A model generated the notes under the pieces. That model was not told the DNA's origin. It did no database searches and was given only the letters and a program-made list of their open reading frames with translations. From Thiomicrorhabdus arctica DSM 13458 (GTDB taxonomy: Bacteria; Pseudomonadota; Gammaproteobacteria; Thiomicrospirales; Thiomicrospiraceae), in NCBI RefSeq assembly GCF_000381085.1, contig NZ_KB905901.1:124001-188000 (forward strand): a stretch of DNA of 64,000 nucleotides, read 5' to 3'. The position numbers were made by a program, and so were the translations under genes. This document shows, in pieces, positions 17,687 through 26,780 of this stretch. Numbering within the stretch: the stretch's first letter is position 1; each line of letters begins with the position of its first letter.

Positions 17687-18667
17687 TTAATATGGCTTAC
17701 TCAATAAAGGCTCAAAAAAACGCTCGATGATTGCAAGCTGGGCTTCTGGTGTTTGTAGTTGGTTGAACTGTTTGCGTAACTCTAGGCCTGCCGGAAGATG
17801 TTGTCCATACCAGCCGATGTGCTTACGAGCTATCCGTACCCCGAGCAACTCACCATATAACGTATGAATGCCTGATATATGTCGAATAATCGTTTGATAA
17901 AATTCATCGAACGAGGGCTCAGCAAATTTACTACCCGTTTTAAGGTAATGATTTATCTCACGAAAGATCCATGGGTAGCCTTGTGCGGCTCTGCCAATCA
18001 TAATGCCGTCAACGGCCGTATATTTTAATACAAATTCGGCTTGTTCGGGTGTGCAAATGTCACCATTTGCAATCACAGGGATGTCGATCGCCTGTTTAAC
18101 GGCTTTGATGGTCTCATATTCTGCCAAACCTCTAAATTTATCTTCACGAGTTCGACCGTGGATAGTGATGGCTTGTAGACCTTGTTGTTGAGCAATGTGT
18201 GCAATTTGCAAAGCATTGCGATTTTCTGCATCCGTACCCGTGCGTGTTTTGACAGTCACAGGCACATTGACCGCTGACACAACGGCGGCAAAAATATCGG
18301 TCACTCGACCTGGATCAGCCATTAAAGCGGAACCGGCTGCCACACTGCAGACTTTCTTAGCAGGGCAGCCCATATTTAAATCGATTATTTGTGCGCCTAA
18401 GGAGACTTGCCAAGCGGCAGCTTCGGCAAGTTCATTTGGGTCTGTACCAATTAATTGAATGGCACGCGGCTCTGGATCGTTCAGATTCGCTTGGCGAGTG
18501 GAAGATTTTTTAGACTCCCATAACTGTTTTTTAGACGCCACCATTTCGGCGAGCGTATAACAGGCGCCATTTTGTCGGCAAATGTCTCTAAAAACAGAAT
18601 CGGTAATCCCCGCCATGGGTGCAAGCACGATATTGTGTTCAAAAAGGTGAGAACCAATCTGCAACAT
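17687..18667 (-). CDS. dusB: tRNA-dihydrouridine synthase DusB
   Basis: FMN-dependent enzyme that reduces uridine in the tRNA D-loop. The TIM barrel begins APMAGITDSVFRDICR; the catalytic Cys is in NMGCPAKKVC, followed by the GSALMADP segment. Further marks are VTVKTRTGTD, ITIHGRTREDKFRG, IPVIANGDI and GIMIGRAAQGYPWIF. The adjacent fis gene supports DusB over DusA or DusC. At 326 residues the length is normal. The 30-bp perfect palindrome at 18685-18714 lies just upstream of its start. Confidence 0.95.
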   Translation of the reverse strand: MLQIGSHLFEHNIVLAPMAGITDSVFRDICRQNGACYTLAEMVASKKQLWESKKSSTRQANLNDPEPRAIQLIGTDPNELAEAAAWQVSLGAQIIDLNMGCPAKKVCSVAAGSALMADPGRVTDIFAAVVSAVNVPVTVKTRTGTDAENRNALQIAHIAQQQGLQAITIHGRTREDKFRGLAEYETIKAVKQAIDIPVIANGDICTPEQAEFVLKYTAVDGIMIGRAAQGYPWIFREINHYLKTGSKFAEPSFDEFYQTIIRHISGIHTLYGELLGVRIARKHIGWYGQHLPAGLELRKQFNQLQTPEAQLAIIERFFEPLLSKPY

Positions 18668-18684
18668 TTGTCTAAAGACTCAAC

Positions 18685-18714
18685 TGTAAACTTACCAGGC
18701 CTGGTAAGTTTACA
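18685..18714. repeat. 30-bp perfect palindrome containing the exact 12-bp unit
   Basis: The core ACCAGGCCTGGT (18694-18705) is extended by nine complementary bases on each side (TGTAAACTT / AAGTTTACA), giving a perfect 30-bp palindrome between prmA and dusB. No T-run follows on the minus strand, so a simple terminator is not indicated. Confidence 0.9.
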
Positions 18715-18759
18715 TGTGGAGTGCTTAAAAGTAACACTGTCTTTTTTGTATTGAGCATA

Positions 18760-19635
18760 TTAAGTCCGGATGCCTGCTAAAAGACCCCATTCCTCATGTT
18801 GCTCAAAGGTGTCGAGTTCAACGCCTAGGTCACGATAATGGTTTACTAATCCTTCTGCCTGATTGGCTAACAGACCAGACAAAATCAATGTTCCACCAGG
18901 TTTTAGTAGACGGATAAACTCACCTGCTAATTCTTTAACGGGGCCTGCCAAAATATTGGCGACCAATATATCAACCGGCTCCGAATCAAAGTCTTTAACG
19001 AGTTCAAAAGAGATATTCTCATGGTTGCGTTCAGCATTTTGTCGGCTGGCAGTAATCGCTTGCGGATCAATGTCGGTACCCACCACAGAGGCCGCACCCA
19101 GTTTTTGAGCCGCTAAGGCAAGAATACCGGAACCACATCCGTAGTCAATGACACTGAGATTTTTTGGGGCATGTTGATCCAGCCAAGTTAAACAGAGCGA
19201 GGTTGTGGGGTGTGTTCCGGTTCCAAATGCCATTCCGGGATCTAGCATTAAATTCACAGCGTCTGGTTGAGGTGCTTCTAACCAGCTGGGAACAATCCAG
19301 AGGTTGTCTCCGAATTGCATGGGTTTGAACAGATCCATCCAGGCACGAATCCAGTCTTTGTCTTCAAGTTGCTCAATTTTATAGGCCGATGCAGGGACTT
19401 CGGGAACCTGTTGAGTCAGCTGTTGAATGATGGCTTGAGGATTGGTTTCGGCATCAAATAATCCAACCACCTTGGTTCTGTCCCAAATAGGGGTTGTGCC
19501 CAACTCAGGCTCAAAAATAGGTTGGTCTTGAGCATCCTCAAACGTCACTGACGCAGCGTTATTCTCCATAAAAGCATCTGATAGAGGTTCTGCAATCGCT
19601 TCTGAGACCACTGTATTTATTTGAATCCAAGCCAC
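18760..19635 (-). CDS. prmA: Ribosomal protein L11 methyltransferase PrmA
   Basis: SAM-dependent enzyme that trimethylates ribosomal protein L11. It starts at the GTG at 19635 with AGGAG 8 nt upstream (19644-19648), giving the usual AWIQINTVV N-terminus; an ATG 14 codons earlier would run through that site and the preceding hairpin. The N-terminal L11-binding domain spans about 1-110 and the Rossmann domain follows, with MLDPGMAFGTGTHPTT, VIDYGCGSGILALAA and VANILAGPVKEL (NxL motif). The length, 291 residues, is typical. It follows accBC, as in many gammaproteobacteria. Confidence 0.95.
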   Translation of the reverse strand: MAWIQINTVVSEAIAEPLSDAFMENNAASVTFEDAQDQPIFEPELGTTPIWDRTKVVGLFDAETNPQAIIQQLTQQVPEVPASAYKIEQLEDKDWIRAWMDLFKPMQFGDNLWIVPSWLEAPQPDAVNLMLDPGMAFGTGTHPTTSLCLTWLDQHAPKNLSVIDYGCGSGILALAAQKLGAASVVGTDIDPQAITASRQNAERNHENISFELVKDFDSEPVDILVANILAGPVKELAGEFIRLLKPGGTLILSGLLANQAEGLVNHYRDLGVELDTFEQHEEWGLLAGIRT

Positions 19636-19657
19636 TGTTTTATCTCCTTTTTTAAAA

Positions 19658-19710
19658 CACAAAGGCACGAAGACCAAAGTTTAATAACTTCGAGTCTTCG
19701 TGCCTTTGTG
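19658..19710 (-). terminator. Long hairpin between accC and prmA, immediately before the prmA ribosome binding site
   Basis: Perfect 17-bp stem (19658-19674 with 19694-19710) that can extend internally through AGTT / AACT. On the minus strand it is followed by only TTTT and then the prmA AGGAG about 10 bases on. It may attenuate accBC read-through or modulate prmA translation. The stem text (CACAAAGGCACGAAGAC) resembles a repeat I recall as scattered in many unrelated genomes. Confidence 0.6.
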
Positions 19711-19737
19711 GTTAAATCTTTTTTAGCCGAAGTAAAT

Positions 19738-21087
19738 CTAAACTAAATGTTCTAAACGTTCTTCTAAATAGTGAATATTACGTCCACCGTCACAGAATCC
19801 ACCGTCGTTCATGATTTCACGCTGTAGATGGATATTGGTTTCGATTCCCTTAATGACCATCTCGCTTAATGCGCTGTCCATACGACGAATCGCTGTTGTA
19901 CGATCACTGCCAAAGCAGATTAGTTTACCAATCATAGAGTCATAATGTGGTGGAACGGCATATCCAGTATAGATATGTGAGTCCCAACGAACCCCTAGAC
20001 CACCTGGCAAATGTAAACGCTCAATGGTGCCAGGAGAGGGCATGAAGTTTTTAGAAGGGTTTTCTGCATTTACACGACACTCAATGGCATGGCCTGTGAT
20101 TTTGATGTCTTCCTGTTTCAAACTAAGCGGTCTGCCCATGGCGATTTCAATTTGCGCCTTCACCAAATCAATCCCCGTAACCATTTCAGTTACGCAATGT
20201 TCAACTTGTAAGCGGGTATTCATTTCAATAAAGAAGAACTCGCCATTTTCATATAGGAATTCGAAAGTACCTGCGCCACGGTAGTTGATTTCGATACATG
20301 CATTCACGCAAGCCGCACCAATTCGAGCGCGTTGCTCTTCCGTCACCCCTGGAGCGGGCGCTTCTTCAACGACTTTTTGATGACGGCGTTGCATAGAGCA
20401 ATCACGTTCACCCAAATGAACCGCGTGGCCTTGACCGTCGGCTAATATTTGAATCTCGACATGACGAGGGTTTTCCAGGAATTTTTCCATGTAAACTTCC
20501 GGATTACCAAAGAAACTGCCCGCTTCAGATTTTGTCAGCTGAATCGATTTTAGAAGGCTGGCTTCAGTATGTACCACACGCATACCTCGTCCGCCGCCGC
20601 CGCCAGAAGCTTTGATAATAATTGGGTATCCAATCTCTTTGGCAACGCGATGGTTTTCGGCATCGTCTTCGCCTAAAGGTCCACCTGAACCAGGTACGGT
20701 TGGTACGCCAGCGGCTTTCATGGCACGGATGGCCATTACTTTATCGCCCATAATACGAATCGTTTCCGCTTTAGGGCCAATAAAAACAAAACCACTCTCT
20801 TCGACACGTTCGGCAAAGTCGGCGTTTTCAGATAAGAAGCCGTAACCTGGGTGAATCGCACCAGCGTCTGTGACTTCAGCCGCTGCAATGATGGCCGGAA
20901 CATTTAAATAACTGTTGGTTGAAGCTGGGGGGCCAATACACACCGATTCATCTGCTAATAGGACGTGTTTCAGAGTCGCATCAGCCGTTGAATGCACAGC
21001 AACCGTTTTAATGCCTAACTCTTTACAAGCACGTAAAATGCGCATTGCAATCTCGCCACGATTGGCAATAAGGATTTTTTCAATCAT
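19738..21087 (-). CDS. accC: Biotin carboxylase subunit of acetyl-CoA carboxylase
   Basis: Carboxylates the biotin on AccB using bicarbonate and ATP, the first half of malonyl-CoA formation for fatty acid synthesis. Landmarks are [21 protein letters not shown] at the start, the ATP-grasp glycine loop [14 protein letters not shown] at about 159-172, [21 protein letters not shown], and the catalytic [12 protein letters not shown] at about 287. At 449 residues the length is exactly as expected. GAAGGAAG lies upstream of the ATG, 12 bases after the accB stop, so the two are co-transcribed. Confidence 0.97.
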   Translation of the reverse strand: MIEKILIANRGEIAMRILRACKELGIKTVAVHSTADATLKHVLLADESVCIGPPASTNSYLNVPAIIAAAEVTDAGAIHPGYGFLSENADFAERVEESGFVFIGPKAETIRIMGDKVMAIRAMKAAGVPTVPGSGGPLGEDDAENHRVAKEIGYPIIIKASGGGGGRGMRVVHTEASLLKSIQLTKSEAGSFFGNPEVYMEKFLENPRHVEIQILADGQGHAVHLGERDCSMQRRHQKVVEEAPAPGVTEEQRARIGAACVNACIEINYRGAGTFEFLYENGEFFFIEMNTRLQVEHCVTEMVTGIDLVKAQIEIAMGRPLSLKQEDIKITGHAIECRVNAENPSKNFMPSPGTIERLHLPGGLGVRWDSHIYTGYAVPPHYDSMIGKLICFGSDRTTAIRRMDSALSEMVIKGIETNIHLQREIMNDGGFCDGGRNIHYLEERLEHLV

Positions 21088-21099
21088 TTACAATCTTCC

Positions 21100-21558
21100 T
21101 TATTCGATGATGAATAGTGGTTGATCATACTCAACCGCTTCACCGTTAATGCCCATGATTTTCTTGACGGTGCCAGAGGCATCAGACTCAATAGGATTCA
21201 TGATTTTCATGGCTTCAATAATACACAGTGTATCACCTGTCGCCACCTGGTCACCGATTTGTACAAAGGCGCCAGCTTCAGGAGAAGGAGAGCCGTAAAA
21301 GGTTCCAACCATGGGTGACGTGACGGCATGACCACTGACTTCTGCAGGGGCTGCTGGCGTTGAAGTGGCTGCAACAATTGGCGCAGCTGCAGGTGCTGCA
21401 TGCGCTGCATATGGGGCTGAAGCAGCAGGTGCTGAAATGTAAACAGGTTCTTTGCTGCGGGTGATGCGAATATTGTGCTCACCTTCTTTAATTTCGATTT
21501 CAGCAATGTCTGACTGTTCGACGATTTCAATTAACTTACGAATTGAACGAATATCCAT
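21100..21558 (-). CDS. accB: Biotin carboxyl carrier protein of acetyl-CoA carboxylase
   Basis: Carries the biotin of acetyl-CoA carboxylase. The N-terminal domain ([23 protein letters not shown]) is followed by an Ala/Pro-rich linker (about 40-75) and the biotinyl domain with Lys118 in the EAMKIMN motif as the biotinylation site; the thumb-like insert [12 protein letters not shown] is present. At 152 residues it matches E. coli (156). AGGA lies 8 nt upstream. It is first in the accB-accC pair, about 100 bases after aroQ. Confidence 0.97.
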   Translation of the reverse strand: MDIRSIRKLIEIVEQSDIAEIEIKEGEHNIRITRSKEPVYISAPAASAPYAAHAAPAAAPIVAATSTPAAPAEVSGHAVTSPMVGTFYGSPSPEAGAFVQIGDQVATGDTLCIIEAMKIMNPIESDASGTVKKIMGINGEAVEYDQPLFIIE

Positions 21559-21660
21559 TTGGTGAATCCTCTGCTTTGATTGTTTTTTGTTTTTTTATTT
21601 GTATTTGATTTTGTGTATTTTTTTAACGACGAAAAGTAAGCACCGCTTAATAAAAAGTGA

Positions 21661-22098
21661 TTAACTCATTTTTTCTGAGGCCGCTAAAAATGCAAGTTCG
21701 TACCCTTTGGTGCCTAATCCTGCAATGACACCATCGGCCAAATCTGAAAAGTAAGAGTGTGCCCTAAAGTCTTCACGTTTGTGAATATTTGAGAGATGCA
21801 CTTCAATAAAAGGGATGCTTACCGTCGCTAATGCATCACGAATCGCAACACTCGTATGGGTAAATGCAGCGGGATTGATAAGGATGTAATCAGTCCCATC
21901 ATCCATCGCCTGGTGGATACGCTCTACAATTTCGTGTTCGGCATTACTTTGAAAGTTGAATAAGCGAATATTATGAATATCTGCCAGGGCTTCTAAAGAC
22001 TCAATGATGTCTTCTAGGGTTTGGCGACCATAAATTTCAGGCTCGCGACGACCGAGCATATTTAAGTTTGGACCGTTAATCACGAGAAGTGTTCGCAT
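21661..22098 (-). CDS. aroQ: Type II 3-dehydroquinate dehydratase
   Basis: Dodecameric enzyme of the shikimate pathway that dehydrates 3-dehydroquinate. It starts [21 protein letters not shown], with the catalytic Tyr23 in the flexible lid and Arg18, then [17 protein letters not shown] at about 75-91 and the catalytic His in [17 protein letters not shown]. At 145 residues it is standard. It lies upstream of accB on the same strand, a common gammaproteobacterial arrangement. AGGA precedes the ATG. Confidence 0.96.
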   Translation of the reverse strand: MRTLLVINGPNLNMLGRREPEIYGRQTLEDIIESLEALADIHNIRLFNFQSNAEHEIVERIHQAMDDGTDYILINPAAFTHTSVAIRDALATVSIPFIEVHLSNIHKREDFRAHSYFSDLADGVIAGLGTKGYELAFLAASEKMS

Positions 22099-22406
22099 AA
22101 AGCTTATTCCTGTAAATCGAATTGCAAAATTATAACTGAAAGTAGAGTTGACTGCTATTTAAAACCGATAAAAGCAGGGTAATTTCTGCACGAAATGAGG
22201 TGTTCTGTTTTGAAAAGTAATAAAGTTAAAGTTTTTTGGCTTGAATAAGGCTGAGTGAAAGGCTGGGGTGGTGGAGTTTTACTTTCAGTGCGGTGTCTCA
22301 ATGAGACTGCTTAGGCATATCCACAGGCTTGTTATAAAAATGCCCTGTCAGAGATTGTCTGGACAGGGCATTTAATCTTGAGAAAATTGTTTAAATCGAT
22401 TGGATG
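22099..22406. other. Intergenic region between aroQ and dsbD
   Basis: About 308 bases upstream of aroQ and downstream of dsbD. Apart from the dsbD terminator and a short odd palindrome (GTCTCA-A-TGAGAC near 22295), I see nothing gene-like. It must carry the promoter for aroQ-accBC. Confidence 0.5.
22338..22373 (-). terminator. Intrinsic terminator of dsbD
   Basis: Perfect 12-bp stem (AAATGCCCTGTC with GACAGGGCATTT) and a 12-base loop, about 35 bases past the dsbD stop. The minus strand reads into a short T-rich stretch. Confidence 0.8.
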
Positions 22407-24701
22407 TTATTGATAGGCTCGGTTGATGTGCTGGACAAAGACATCGCCTGGTTTAAAACCAACCACACGTTGTGATTTTTGTTCTATCCCTGAAGCGTTA
22501 AAAAACAAAATCGCAGGAGGGCCGATTAAGCCAAATTTTTTCATAAGAGCTTTATCGATATCATCATTTTTGGTCACGTCAGCTTGTAATAGGGTGACGC
22601 CTGTTAAAGCTTGATGAACCTGTGGTTGGGTAAAGGTTAACTTTTCCATCTCTTTACAGCTGATGCACCAGTCAGCATAAAAATCGAGCATAACAGGTTG
22701 GCCTTTTGCAAGTTCAGCCTCTAATTCCTTAATGTTTTTAATCGTCTTGAAATTTAGGTGCTCAGATTGCAACTGAGCGCTATTTGAACTGCCCTTAAAC
22801 GTTTTTAAAGGATGAAACATATCGTTACTACCGCCCATTAATCCAATCAAAATCATGGTGCCATAAAGGAATAAAATTAATGCAAAACCTTTAACTAATT
22901 TTAGCCAACCTGATTTGGTGAACGTTGATTCAAATGCTCCCATATATACCGCTGAGATGATAAATAACATTGCCCAACTTAACATAGCGATCTCTGCTGG
23001 AATGATACGTTCGAGCATCCAAATTGCAATACCGATCAGCATGACTCCGAAGACGGCTTTGACGTTGTCCATCCAAGCGCCTGCTCGAGGTAGTAGCTTG
23101 CCAGCCGATGCTCCTAAGATTAATAGAGGCAGTCCCATACCAATGCTCATCGCAAACAGAGCGACCCCCCCTAACAAGGCATCACCCGTTTGACCAATGT
23201 AAATTAAAGCACCTGCTAAAGGAGGAGCAACACAAGGGCCGACAATCAAAGCCGATAAAAAGCCCATAATGGCAACACCCGTTAAGGTCCCGCCTTGTTG
23301 TTTATTGGACATGCTCGTGAGCTTGGATTGTAAACGATTAGGTAGTTGCAGGTCATAAAACCCAAACATAGACAGTGAGAGCAATATAAAAATGAAACTG
23401 AACGAGCCAATAATCCATGGGTTCTGGAAGGCCGCTTGAAGGTTCTCACCGAACATGCCAGCTAATACACCAGCGACGGTATAAGTCACCGACATCGCTA
23501 AGACATATACCAATGACATGATGAACGCACGTTTAGTGGTCAGTTTATGACCTTGGCCGACGATGATACTAGAAAGGATGGGGATCATTGGGAATACACA
23601 AGGTGTAAAGGCGAGCAGTAAACCAAAGATAAAGAAAGTCGCAATCACAATCCAAACACTGCTGTTTTTCAAAGTATCAGCGATTTGATCACTTTCAGAA
23701 AGCGCTTCACCCGTTGTAGAGGGCACACTATTTGATGTCTTTAACTCGGAATTATTTTGTTGAATCGTTTGTATGTCACCAGGGTCTAATGAGATCTGTT
23801 TTTTAATGGGAGGATAGCAAACGCCTGCAGAGGTGGAGCACCCCTGGAACTCCACTTGTATGACGGCTGATGATGTCAGGGTCTGGATAGGTAGGTGGCC
23901 TGTCATCAGCCCGTGATAAACCATGGTTTTCCCAAATAGAGGGTCATCAATTTGTTCTGCTTTAGGCAGTTGCAGTTCACCAATAGAGACGTCGCCATTC
24001 AACACGCGGACTTTAAACTTATCTTGGTAGAGGTGATAGTCGTGCGCGATGTTCCAACTCAATTCAAGTTGACCGTCCGCACTGATTTGGTAAGAAAACT
24101 GAAAAGCTTTTTCGGCATCCAGTAATTCAGGTTGATTGTTATCTTGTTTAAAAAAGTTATTCAGGGCGGATAAAGAATTCAATCCGTTAGAAGTCTCTGG
24201 TAAAGTTGCTTGACTTACGGCTTGAGTAGTCGGTAGTTCAATCTTAAAGGTACGTGTTTGCGGAGGGTAACAAACCCCAATTTTATCTGCACAACCTTGG
24301 TAACTAACGGTTAAAGTGGTGGTTATCGCGTTGTTTGAGCTGTTTTGAAAAGGCAGGCTCGCCGTAGCGGAGTGTTCATAAATTTCAGTTTTACCAAAGA
24401 TCGCATCATCAACCATCTTGGCTTTTGAATACTGTGCGGCTTGGACAGCAGTCGAGTCAGATGTGATTGACATCTTATCTCTATATAGATGATAGTCGTC
24501 AGCAATTTTCCATGAAAGAATAATGTTCTGGTCTTTTATTGTCGGCGGCTGCAACGTAAAGGCATCATCAACCTCAAGTAGCTCATCAGAGGCATACACG
24601 GCAGGGGAGTGTATAAATGATGTTAACAGTCCAACCATGAGTAAGTTCGCGAACAAACTGTTCATGATTTTTTTTAAAAAACTCGAGTTATTCTGAGGCA
24701 T
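22407..24701 (-). CDS. dsbD: Thiol:disulfide interchange protein DsbD with duplicated N-terminal domain
   Basis: Membrane reductant conduit that passes electrons from cytoplasmic thioredoxin to periplasmic DsbC, DsbG or cytochrome-maturation partners. After a signal peptide ending near VYAS there are two tandem DsbD-alpha domains, about 40-155 and 175-305, each with its Cys pair (YQGCADKIGVCYPP and FQGCSTSAGVCYPP) and a YHLY..DK segment. Then comes the eight-helix beta domain with CVFPMIP and VGPCVAPPLAG cysteines, and a C-terminal thioredoxin-like gamma domain with WCISC near 679. At 764 residues it is about 200 longer than E. coli DsbD, the excess being the extra alpha domain. Confidence 0.95.
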   Translation of the reverse strand: MPQNNSSFLKKIMNSLFANLLMVGLLTSFIHSPAVYASDELLEVDDAFTLQPPTIKDQNIILSWKIADDYHLYRDKMSITSDSTAVQAAQYSKAKMVDDAIFGKTEIYEHSATASLPFQNSSNNAITTTLTVSYQGCADKIGVCYPPQTRTFKIELPTTQAVSQATLPETSNGLNSLSALNNFFKQDNNQPELLDAEKAFQFSYQISADGQLELSWNIAHDYHLYQDKFKVRVLNGDVSIGELQLPKAEQIDDPLFGKTMVYHGLMTGHLPIQTLTSSAVIQVEFQGCSTSAGVCYPPIKKQISLDPGDIQTIQQNNSELKTSNSVPSTTGEALSESDQIADTLKNSSVWIVIATFFIFGLLLAFTPCVFPMIPILSSIIVGQGHKLTTKRAFIMSLVYVLAMSVTYTVAGVLAGMFGENLQAAFQNPWIIGSFSFIFILLSLSMFGFYDLQLPNRLQSKLTSMSNKQQGGTLTGVAIMGFLSALIVGPCVAPPLAGALIYIGQTGDALLGGVALFAMSIGMGLPLLILGASAGKLLPRAGAWMDNVKAVFGVMLIGIAIWMLERIIPAEIAMLSWAMLFIISAVYMGAFESTFTKSGWLKLVKGFALILFLYGTMILIGLMGGSNDMFHPLKTFKGSSNSAQLQSEHLNFKTIKNIKELEAELAKGQPVMLDFYADWCISCKEMEKLTFTQPQVHQALTGVTLLQADVTKNDDIDKALMKKFGLIGPPAILFFNASGIEQKSQRVVGFKPGDVFVQHINRAYQ

Positions 24702-24873
24702 AATTTTTTCTCATCTCATTTCTTATGAAGTATGGCTTGAAAGTTTGATCGTTTAACCTTATATAACTTGAAACTGATATAACGTCACAGACGGTTGTAA
24801 AGACCTTAAAAAGTCATGGAATCTATAGGTCAATTGCTTACTGTCAGCCATTCTATAATACTTTTTACAATTG

Positions 24874-24885
24874 GGCAGGCCTGGT
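24874..24885. repeat. 12-bp palindrome, two mismatches, between dsbD and fxsA
   Basis: GGCAGGCCTGGT; mismatched at the first two positions. It lies in the divergent promoter region of dsbD and fxsA. Confidence 0.5.
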
Positions 24886-24984
24886 TTGTCATACATTGCA
24901 TATTAATTAATGCTAATGAATATTAAAACGAGTATTGAAAAGAATCAATACGCTAAAAACCCCTACTGCTAAAGAGACCTTGAT

Positions 24985-25476
24985 ATGCGAATTTTATTTC
25001 TACTGTTGTTTGTTATTCCCTTAGTTGAGCTGTATTTTTTAATTCAGGTCGGTGAGAATATTGGCGCTTTGCCAACGGTTCTGTTAACGATATTTACCGC
25101 AATGGTCGGAATCGCTTTGATGAGGATACAAGGGTTGGCAATTATGCAGAAGGCACAGTTGTCCATGGCAGCGGGTCAGCCACCGACAACAGAAGTGATG
25201 GAAGGCGTGTTTATCTTTTTAGGAGGTATCTTTCTGTTTTTCCCTGGGTTGATCACTGACGGTATTGGTTTTCTGTTTCTAATGCCGTTTGTCAGGCACT
25301 TTTTAATTAAATTGAGTGTAAATGGTATGCAAAGCAGAGGGCAATTTCGTCAGAAAACACAACAAGATGAGTATTTCGAAGGTGAGTGGAGAGAATCAAC
25401 CCATGACACACGCCAGATTAAAGATGATGTGATTGAGGGTGAAATTATTGAATCTAGCGATTCGGTTAAAAAGTAG
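24985..25476 (+). CDS. fxsA: FxsA-family cytoplasmic membrane protein
   Basis: A 163-residue protein with three to four membrane segments. It begins MRILFLLLFVIPLVELYFLIQVG, continues with TIFTAMVGIALMRIQGL and the FIFLGGIFLFFPGLITDGIGFLFLMPFVR block that defines the FxsA family, and ends in a charged cytoplasmic tail. In E. coli, overproduction of FxsA alleviates exclusion of phage T7 by the F plasmid; the normal role is not known. In other gammaproteobacteria fxsA often lies near groESL, which is not the case here. Confidence 0.88.
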   Translation: MRILFLLLFVIPLVELYFLIQVGENIGALPTVLLTIFTAMVGIALMRIQGLAIMQKAQLSMAAGQPPTTEVMEGVFIFLGGIFLFFPGLITDGIGFLFLMPFVRHFLIKLSVNGMQSRGQFRQKTQQDEYFEGEWRESTHDTRQIKDDVIEGEIIESSDSVKK

Positions 25477-25546
25477 CTCAAAAAGGTTTATTGCCAAGGC
25501 GTGAAACGTTAGGTTTTTAATTTAGGTTTTTAATAAAAACTATTTG

Positions 25547-25558
25547 ATCAGGCCTGGT
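25547..25558. repeat. 12-bp palindrome, one mismatch, after fxsA
   Basis: ATCAGGCCTGGT within TTGATCAGGCCTGGTCAA, an 18-base near-palindrome, about 70 bases past the fxsA stop. Confidence 0.7.
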
Positions 25559-25646
25559 CAAGATAAAAAACGGAATTTAACAAAGCCTAAACACTTGCTT
25601 AGACATTAAGGTCATCCACTTAAGAGAATACAATCACACTCAAATC

Positions 25647-25668
25647 AAAAAGAGCCTTAAAAAGCTCT
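25647..25668 (-). terminator. Probable terminator of the epimerase gene
   Basis: On the minus strand AGAGC / GCTCT enclose an 8-base loop and are followed by TTTTT, about 50 bases past the stop at 25721. Confidence 0.55.
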
Positions 25669-25720
25669 CGCCTTAACCATTGACAAGCTCTTACTGCTTT
25701 TAAAAATGTTTATACCTGAC

Positions 25721-26557
25721 CTAAAATAAAGCAATATAGCCCTCTTTGTACGTTGGATATTTAAATGTATACCCAGTCGCTCTTATTTTGGCATTTGAGA
25801 TACGTTTATTGCTACGCATTAACCGGGCATTTTCAGATGCTTCTTTGTGTTGAATCTCTGGCACGCACAGTTCCTCGGCTAACCATTCATAGACTTCACA
25901 TGCCAAAGTGGGTTGATTGTCTACCCCAACATAAAGTGATTCAATGCTTTCTGGATTGTCTTCATTTAGATTGAGCAGGTGAGTGAGCATTCCAGCGCAA
26001 TCCGCCGAATGAATGCGATTACTCCAAACGTCCTCCATGCAGTGCGCTTTACCTGAACGCACCAAATCAATTAAATAGGTGCGCCCAGGGCCGTAAATTC
26101 CACCAAAACGAATAACCGTTGATGGAAAGTCACTCTCTAGAGCGATGACTTCACCTTCTAATATTCGTTTAGTTGAAAAACTAGTGTCATGTGTTGAGCT
26201 CGATTCACTGACCAGTTCACCTTCGTTTTGCCCAAATACTGAAGAGCTGGAGATAAAAAACAGACGCTTAATCTCTTGGTCTTTTAAGGCTTTAAGTAGA
26301 TTTTTTAAGCCAGAAACATAGGCTTGGTAGTAAGCAGAGTCTTTGAACTTACCTGCTGAGGCCATATAAAAAACATAATCAATCTCTTTTGGAAGGTCAT
26401 TGATTGGGGTGGATAAGTTCGCTTCGATAGGTTCGATGCAATCAGGCAAGGCATCAATATTTCGGCGTAAGCCAAATACTTTATGTCCTTGTTGTGCCAG
26501 CTCGGTGCCTAGTAAGCAACCAACATCACCGCAGCCTGCTATTAAAATATTTGCCAT
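25721..26557 (-). CDS. NAD(P)-binding extended SDR / epimerase-like protein
   Basis: A 278-residue protein with an N-terminal Rossmann fold. The nucleotide-binding motif is ILIAGCGDVGCLLGTEL (GxGxxG, as in the YeeZ-like group, rather than the GxxGxxG of true epimerases). There is a FFISSSSVFG strand with catalytic-type serines and VIRFGGIYGPGR, typical of extended SDRs; the usual YxxxK is not evident, the region reading SFSTKRILEGE. The substrate is unknown, and the enzyme may have lost or altered the canonical chemistry. GGGAG precedes the ATG. Confidence 0.75.
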   Translation of the reverse strand: MANILIAGCGDVGCLLGTELAQQGHKVFGLRRNIDALPDCIEPIEANLSTPINDLPKEIDYVFYMASAGKFKDSAYYQAYVSGLKNLLKALKDQEIKRLFFISSSSVFGQNEGELVSESSSTHDTSFSTKRILEGEVIALESDFPSTVIRFGGIYGPGRTYLIDLVRSGKAHCMEDVWSNRIHSADCAGMLTHLLNLNEDNPESIESLYVGVDNQPTLACEVYEWLAEELCVPEIQHKEASENARLMRSNKRISNAKIRATGYTFKYPTYKEGYIALF

Positions 26558-26703
26558 AACAATTTCTCCCTGTTTTGCCCATAGTAAATCAAAACGGAGA
26601 AATCAAAAAGCGAAATTAATGCTTAAAAAGTAAAATATTTTGTGAGTGGGGGGTGTTAGGTCTGGAAGGGCATCTTTGTGCGGATTTTGAGGTGAATTAA
26701 GGC

Positions 26704-26743
26704 AAAAAAACCGCGAGAGGATTAACTCCTTTCACGGTTTTTA
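26704..26743 (-). terminator. Intrinsic terminator of the FadL-family gene
   Basis: On the minus strand a stem of about 14 bp with one mismatch (AACCGTGAAAGGA / TCCTCTCGCGGTT) is followed by seven T, about 40 bases past the stop. Confidence 0.82.
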
Positions 26744-26780
26744 TAAGCATTACTTACTAATTTTAGCCAAGGCTAAGAAA

